A DNA stretch of 64,000 bases from Paenarthrobacter ilicis (lineage in GTDB: Bacteria > Actinomycetota > Actinomycetes > Actinomycetales > Micrococcaceae), in NCBI RefSeq assembly GCF_016907545.1, contig NZ_JAFBCD010000001.1:2914001-2978000 (forward strand), written 5' to 3'. The notes below the pieces were generated by a model. That model saw only the letters and a program-made list of their open reading frames with translations. It searched no databases and was not told where the DNA came from. The first letter of the stretch is position 1; the number at the start of each line of letters is the position of its first letter. Position numbers and translations under genes: made by a program. Below, one piece after another: positions 59,422 to 64,000 of the stretch.

Positions 59422-60945
59422 TTAGAAGAAGCCCAGCTTGTTCTCGTTGTAGCTGACCAGGAGGTTCTTGGTCTGCTGGTAGTGGTCCAGCATCATGGCG
59501 TGGTTCTCACGGCCAATACCTGAGGACTTGTAGCCACCGAAGGCGGCACCCGCCGGGTAGGCGTGGTAGTTGTTGACCCACACGCGGCCGGCCTGGATTT
59601 CCCGGCCTGCGCGGTAGGCGACATTTCCGTTGCGCGACCATACTCCGGCACCCAACCCGTAGAGGGTGTCGTTGGCGATGCCGATTGCGTCGTTGTAGTC
59701 GCTGAACTTGGTCACGGACACCACCGGTCCAAAGATCTCCTCCTGGAAGATCCGCATCCGGTTGTGGCCTTCAAAAATGGTGGGCTGCACGTAGTAGCCG
59801 CCGGCGAAGTCACCGTCCAGTTCGGCACGGGCGCCGCCTGTGAGGATTGTGGCGCCTTCCTGCTTTCCAATGTCGATGTAGGACAGGATCTTCTCCAGCT
59901 GATCGTTGGAAGCCTGGGCACCCACCTGCGTGTCGGTATCAAGGGGGTTGCCCTGGATGATCTTGTTGGTCCGTGCCACAACGTCCGCCATGAAGGAGTC
60001 GTAGATCCCTTCCTGCACCAGCGCGCGGGAGGGGCAGGTGCAGACTTCACCCTGGTTGAAGGCAAAGAGAGTGAAGCCTTCCTGCGCCTTGTCGTAGAAG
60101 GCGTCGTTTTGGTCAGCGACGTCGTCGAAGAAGATGTTGGGGCTTTTGCCGCCAAGTTCCAGAGTGACCGGGATGAGGTTGTTGGACGCGTACTGGCTGA
60201 TGAGCCGGCCGGTGGTGGTCTCACCGGTGAAGGCGATCTTGCGGATGCGGGAACTGGAAGCCAGCGGCTTGCCGGCCTCCACGCCGAATCCGTTCACCAC
60301 GTTCACCACGCCTGCCGGAAGCAGATCGCCGATCAGTTCCATCAGGACCAGGATGGACGTTGGCGTTTGCTCGGCCGGCTTGAGCACCACGGCGTTTCCG
60401 GCGGCGAGCGCGGGGGCGAGTTTCCAAACGGCCATGAGGATGGGGAAGTTCCACGGGATGATCTGGCCAACCACGCCCAGGGGCTCCTTGAAGTGGTAAG
60501 CGGTGGTGTCCTCATCCAGTTGGGAGAGATGGCCTTCCTGCGCCCGGACAGCGGAGGCGAAATAACGGAAGTGGTCGGCTGCCAGCGGGATGTCGGCATT
60601 GAGGGTTTCTCGGACAGGCTTTCCGTTGTCCCAGGTTTCTGCGACAGCAAGCAGTTCGACGTTCTCATCAATGCGGTCTGCGATCTTGTTCAGGATGGCC
60701 GCACGCTCGGTGGCGGAGGTCTTGCCCCAGGAGGGAGCGACTTTGTGGGCGGCATCCAGTGCCAGCTCGATGTCCTCTGAGGTACCGCGGGCAACTTCGC
60801 AGAAGGCCTTGCCCGTGACGGGGGTGATGTTCTCGAAGTAGGCGCCCTTCACCGGGGCAACCCATTCGCCGCCGATCCAGTTCTCGTAACGGTCCTTGAA
60901 GGTGACCTTGGAACCTTCGGCACCTGGCTGTGCATAAACGGTCAT
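59422..60945 (-). CDS. NAD(P)+-dependent aldehyde dehydrogenase (acetaldehyde/ExaC-like)
   Basis: A 507-residue aldehyde dehydrogenase. The catalytic Cys is C302 in [12 protein letters not shown], the conserved Glu is E263 in [10 protein letters not shown], and the NAD-site motif [15 protein letters not shown] is present. It oxidises acetaldehyde or related aldehydes to acids. It is the first gene of ALDH-ADH-DUF779, downstream of the GAF-domain regulator, so it probably belongs to an alcohol/aldehyde catabolism operon induced by the aldehyde or a related signal. Confidence 0.95.
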   Translation of the reverse strand: MTVYAQPGAEGSKVTFKDRYENWIGGEWVAPVKGAYFENITPVTGKAFCEVARGTSEDIELALDAAHKVAPSWGKTSATERAAILNKIADRIDENVELLAVAETWDNGKPVRETLNADIPLAADHFRYFASAVRAQEGHLSQLDEDTTAYHFKEPLGVVGQIIPWNFPILMAVWKLAPALAAGNAVVLKPAEQTPTSILVLMELIGDLLPAGVVNVVNGFGVEAGKPLASSSRIRKIAFTGETTTGRLISQYASNNLIPVTLELGGKSPNIFFDDVADQNDAFYDKAQEGFTLFAFNQGEVCTCPSRALVQEGIYDSFMADVVARTNKIIQGNPLDTDTQVGAQASNDQLEKILSYIDIGKQEGATILTGGARAELDGDFAGGYYVQPTIFEGHNRMRIFQEEIFGPVVSVTKFSDYNDAIGIANDTLYGLGAGVWSRNGNVAYRAGREIQAGRVWVNNYHAYPAGAAFGGYKSSGIGRENHAMMLDHYQQTKNLLVSYNENKLGFF

Positions 60946-61009
60946 TGCTAGCTCCTTTGCTGCGAATCACGGTGGCTGTCGCCGTTGATCCGAGCTTAGG
61001 AGTGTGAAG

Positions 61010-61044
61010 GTTGCAGCCACGTTGCAACGTTGTGAGTCAGCTCA
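61010..61044. promoter_or_regulatory. Inverted repeats upstream of the ALDH operon
   Basis: GTTGCA (61010-61015) / TGCAAC (61023-61028) with a 7-base spacer, next to GTGAG (61032-61036) / CTCAC (61041-61045). They lie 65-100 bases upstream of the ALDH start, and one touches the regulator stop. They may be binding sites for the adjacent GAF regulator. Confidence 0.45.
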
Positions 61045-62385
61045 CGTTGCGAGCTCGCTCTCGATGCGTTCCAGGTCCGCCACCACGGCGGCCCGCTTGG
61101 GCGAGCGCGGCGGCAGCAGCTTTAACACCGCAAGGCGGAGGTCGACGTCGTACTTCGCCTCAGGCAGCTCCGCGTACTTCAGGAGCGACTCGACGCTGCC
61201 GTCCGTGAGCAGTGCCTCGCGCAGCAGGTGGGAAACCCGCTCACGCAACTGCACGACGCCGGGCGCCTCCGAGCGCGGCAGGACCGCCCCTTTGTAGATT
61301 TCCAGGGCAATGCGGTGGGCACCGCGTTGGAGGCAGTTCAACACTTGCCCGGAATCAGGCAACAGTTCCATGGGAAGCCTGTAGGGCCTGGACTCCGGCA
61401 CCGCGTCCGGGCTGAGCTCATGGATCACCTTACGGAGGCGGACCATCTCAGCCCGGAGCGTCACCGATGAGCCATCCCCGGGGTAGAGCTGGGCACACAG
61501 GTCCTCGGCATTCAGGCCTTCGGGATGGTTGCCCAGGATCGCCAGGATTTCGCTGTGCCGGGCTGAGAGGGACACCGTCCGGCCCTCAATGCTGAGCAGC
61601 GCTTGGTCACGGCCCAGCAGCTGAAGGCTATTCCGGTAGAGGGCACTGCCGGAAGTGATCGCTGCCGAGCGCCGGCGGGGTTTGTCCTTGACGGCGGCGG
61701 CCAGCGTCAGGCGTTCAATGCGCAGCTGGGCCTGGGCGGCAGCAACGGTGGCCTCCACCAAGGAAAGGGTGTGCGCTGCGACGGCTGTTTCCGTGCCGGT
61801 AATGTCCACCACACCGAGCACAGCGCCGGAATCGGGATCATGGAAGGGAACGGCTGTGCAGCTCCATGGATGTACGGAGCGCTTGAAATGCTCGGCGCCG
61901 GAGATCTGGATACTGCGGTTCAGGGCAAGGGCTGTGCCGGGCGCGCTGGTGCCCACCGAGGCTTCGGACCAATCGGCGCCGGCAACGAACATCATGCTCT
62001 CAGCCCGGCGTTGCATCACGGGATCCCCATCCACCCACAAAAGCCGCCCCACGTCGTCGCCTACCGCCACCAGCAGGCCGCTGTCATGGCTGGGCTGCAC
62101 CAGGAGCTTCTTGATGACGGGCATGATGGTGGCCAGCGGATGCTGTCGGCGGTACTCCTCCAGCTCCTCGCGGTCCATGGCCAACGGTGCCTCGGCAACA
62201 TCCGGGTTGGCCTGCAGGTGGGCCGAGCGCTGCCATGATTCCCGGACAAGCCGCCGCAGGCCCACGATCTCCCCGGGTACCCCAAACTGCGGGGAGTCCA
62301 GGCGCTCGTGGCCAGCAAGGGCACGTTTTTGCAACAGTTCCGCGGCATCGCTGCCGGGAACCGGCGGATGGACTGGATTCCTCAT
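61042..62385 (-). CDS. GAF-domain regulator, AcoR-like without the sigma-54 AAA+ domain
   Basis: A 447-residue regulator. Residues 35-210 resemble the N-terminal sensor of AcoR/DhaR-type activators (SWQRSAHLQANPD, then GAF with GTSAPGTALALNRSIQISGAEHF). The region 250-350 looks like a winged helix (SLSARHSEILAILGNHPEGLNAEDLCAQLYPG, with LRAEMVRLRKVI). A central AAA+ activator domain is missing, consistent with actinobacteria lacking sigma-54. It precedes the ALDH-ADH operon on the same strand and is likely its activator. Its GAF probably binds an aldehyde-derived or acetoin-like ligand. Confidence 0.85.
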   Translation of the reverse strand: MRNPVHPPVPGSDAAELLQKRALAGHERLDSPQFGVPGEIVGLRRLVRESWQRSAHLQANPDVAEAPLAMDREELEEYRRQHPLATIMPVIKKLLVQPSHDSGLLVAVGDDVGRLLWVDGDPVMQRRAESMMFVAGADWSEASVGTSAPGTALALNRSIQISGAEHFKRSVHPWSCTAVPFHDPDSGAVLGVVDITGTETAVAAHTLSLVEATVAAAQAQLRIERLTLAAAVKDKPRRRSAAITSGSALYRNSLQLLGRDQALLSIEGRTVSLSARHSEILAILGNHPEGLNAEDLCAQLYPGDGSSVTLRAEMVRLRKVIHELSPDAVPESRPYRLPMELLPDSGQVLNCLQRGAHRIALEIYKGAVLPRSEAPGVVQLRERVSHLLREALLTDGSVESLLKYAELPEAKYDVDLRLAVLKLLPPRSPKRAAVVADLERIESELAT

Positions 62386-62474
62386 CGAACTCCCTGATAG
62401 TCCGCAACTACAGTGCGCTGCACCTGTGGTGGGCGGGACAGTACCGTGAAGTCTAGTTCGGGAACGGGCGAATG

Positions 62475-63947
62475 TCAGCCGCGGGAGATCCGGATCATTT
62501 CCTCGCGCGGAACCACCTTGATGCGCTCACGGACCACGCTGCTTGTGGAACCGGCACCTGGACCGTCGCCGGACTCTTCGCTGGCACCGCCTCCAGACCA
62601 TGCAGCCCCCAAACCGAGCTCGTGCTCATCCAGCCGGTTCCAGCCCGCCCAGGTTGTGTACTCGATCCCCCGGGACTCCAGGAGGTCGATGATGGCCTGG
62701 GGATCCGGATTTTCGGCCGGCGGAAGCGAGAGCCTGTCTTCCAACAGAAAACCAATGGTCTCCAACGCATCACCCTTGGTGTGGCCTATCAACCCCACGG
62801 GGCCACGCTTGATCCAGCCCGTGGCGTAGATGCCCGGAACGTGCTGGCCGTCGGCATCCAGCACGCGGCCGCCGTCGTTGGGGATGACACCACGGCGAGC
62901 GTCGTACTCAAGCTCGTCAAGGGGCGAGCCGTGATACCCGATGGCCCGGTACACCGCCTGGACGGGGTACTCGATGAAGTCACCCGTACCCTTGACGTTG
63001 CCCGTGCCGTCCAGTTCCATCCGCTCGAATTTGATGCCGGCGACCTTGCCGGGTGCAGCAGTCGAGTCCAGGATTTCGACGGGGCTGTGCAGGAAATGCA
63101 GGTGCAGGCGGCGGGAAGACGGTTGTTCCGACTCCGCGTGTTCCTCCACCAACCAGTTGGTCATGGTGTTCACCATGGTTTTGACCTGGTTGTTGGTGCG
63201 GATAGCTTCGTCCGAGGCGTCGTCGAATTCGAAGTCCTCCGGGTACAGCACAATGTCAACGTCCTTGCAGTGCGAGAGCTCGCGCAATTCCAGGGGAGTG
63301 AATTTCACTTGGGCCGGACCGCGGCGGCCGAAGACGTGCACATCGGTGACCGGCGACTTCCTGAGCCCCTGGTAGACGTTGTCCGGGATTTCGGTGACCA
63401 ACAATTCCTCGGGATGCTTGGCCAACATGCGCGCCACATCCAAGGCCACGTTGCCGTTGCCGATCACGGCAATCTCCTTGGCGTCCAGCGGCCATTCGCG
63501 GGGAACGTCCGGGTGCCCGTCGTACCAGGACACAAAGTCCGCGCCGCCGAACGATCCCTCCAGCCCGATGCCCGGGATGTTCAGGTCCGCGTCCTTGATA
63601 GCCCCTGTGGAGAAAATCACGGCATCGTAGAAAGCCCTGAAATCGTGCAGCGTGAGGTCCCTGCCATAGGTCACGTTACCCAGGAAGCGGATGTCCCCGC
63701 GGTCCAGGACTTTGTGCAACGCGTTCACGATTCCCTTGATGCGGGGATGATCAGGAGCAACGCCATAGCGGATCAGGCCGTACGGTGCCGGGTACGCCTC
63801 AAAGAGGTCGATGCTGACCTCCACCTCCCCATCCTTGACCTCATTGGATTTGGTCAGGATGTCCGCGGCGTAGACGCCTGCAGGGCCTGCGCCAACAATG
63901 GCGACGCGAAGCGGACGTTGCGGGGTGGTACCGGTTGAGTTGGTCAC
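62475..63947 (-). CDS. fprA: FprA-type ferredoxin-NADP+ reductase
   Basis: A 490-residue adrenodoxin-reductase-like flavoprotein that transfers electrons between NADPH and ferredoxin. FAD binding is VAIVGAGPAGVYAADIL; the NADPH motif is IAVIGNGNVALDVAR; the conserved YGLIRYGVAPDHPRIKGI and ATGWIKRGPVGLIGHTKGD are intact. I start at GTG 63947 (VTNSTGTT), with GGAAGG upstream; the longer frame to 63977 has no such site. The last 40 residues are a Gly/Ser-rich extension. Single gene; only 53 bases of upstream window remain, so operon context cannot be judged. Confidence 0.94.
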   Translation of the reverse strand: MTNSTGTTPQRPLRVAIVGAGPAGVYAADILTKSNEVKDGEVEVSIDLFEAYPAPYGLIRYGVAPDHPRIKGIVNALHKVLDRGDIRFLGNVTYGRDLTLHDFRAFYDAVIFSTGAIKDADLNIPGIGLEGSFGGADFVSWYDGHPDVPREWPLDAKEIAVIGNGNVALDVARMLAKHPEELLVTEIPDNVYQGLRKSPVTDVHVFGRRGPAQVKFTPLELRELSHCKDVDIVLYPEDFEFDDASDEAIRTNNQVKTMVNTMTNWLVEEHAESEQPSSRRLHLHFLHSPVEILDSTAAPGKVAGIKFERMELDGTGNVKGTGDFIEYPVQAVYRAIGYHGSPLDELEYDARRGVIPNDGGRVLDADGQHVPGIYATGWIKRGPVGLIGHTKGDALETIGFLLEDRLSLPPAENPDPQAIIDLLESRGIEYTTWAGWNRLDEHELGLGAAWSGGGASEESGDGPGAGSTSSVVRERIKVVPREEMIRISRG

Positions 63948-64000
63948 CGTAGGCCCTTCCGAAGCAGGAGGCCGCACCCACTTGGTGGCGCGGAGATTCC

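Noticed and set aside
62472..63938. A 488-codon plus-strand frame over fprA
   Set aside because: Shadow frame; fprA has complete FAD and NADP motifs on the other strand.
1..64000. CRISPR arrays, insertion sequences, prophage or integrase genes
   Set aside because: No spaced direct repeats, transposase or integrase motifs were seen in either strand.

Overview
The window is high-GC actinobacterial chromosome. Gene content and protein style suggest Micrococcaceae, close to Arthrobacter/Paenarthrobacter; this is inferred from the sequence without a database search. I see no phage, insertion sequence, CRISPR array or rRNA. It looks like ordinary chromosome: about 57 protein genes, 3 tRNA genes and many small sugar, iron and redox operons. 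Many genes overlap as ATGA or GTGA, and several long AT-rich or palindromic sites stand out from the GC-rich background.

Layout, left to right. 1-1627: end of a sulfonate/sulfate-ester type ABC permease and a TauD-family dioxygenase. 1727-9111: an alpha-glucoside operon on the minus strand (binding protein, two permeases, GH13 glucosidase, aldo-keto reductase), divergent from a ROK-family repressor; matching AT-rich palindromes lie at the divergent promoter and before the glucosidase. 9108-17393: Na+/H+ antiporter, NAD(P)-binding protein, tRNA-Thr and tRNA-Met, a DEAD-box helicase, a MOSC protein and a KdpDE-like two-component pair. 17547-20997: a compact YgiB-like / YgiC-like (ATP-grasp) / APC permease operon. 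21025-22200: an acyl-CoA dehydrogenase. 22215-29235: a TetR repressor divergent from a galactoside uptake operon ending in a 1025-residue LacZ, with a perfect palindrome between them.

29320-45013: MFS-HxlR pair, reverse transsulfuration genes (cbs, metB), AlkA-like glycosylase, a DUF559 protein bracketed by two inverted copies of a 65-bp palindrome, acyl-CoA synthetase, small monooxygenase, thioredoxin, a secreted LGFP-repeat SGNH hydrolase, a TetR-ABC exporter operon, a thioesterase and a K+ channel. 45186-64000: tRNA-Tyr, YajQ, the efeUOB iron system, HtpX, an MFS exporter, a HIT-like protein, fur-catalase, DUF2461, an APC permease, a GAF-domain regulator with its ALDH-ADH-DUF779 operon, and FprA.

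Recurring themes are carbohydrate import with local repressors, peroxide and iron handling (efeUOB, fur-katA, thioredoxin, FprA), and palindromic elements at gene ends. The items I would look at first are the ygiB-ygiC-permease operon, the 65-bp palindromes around the DUF559 gene (one supplies the end of the neighbouring synthetase gene), and the set of promoter palindromes that can be matched to adjacent regulators.
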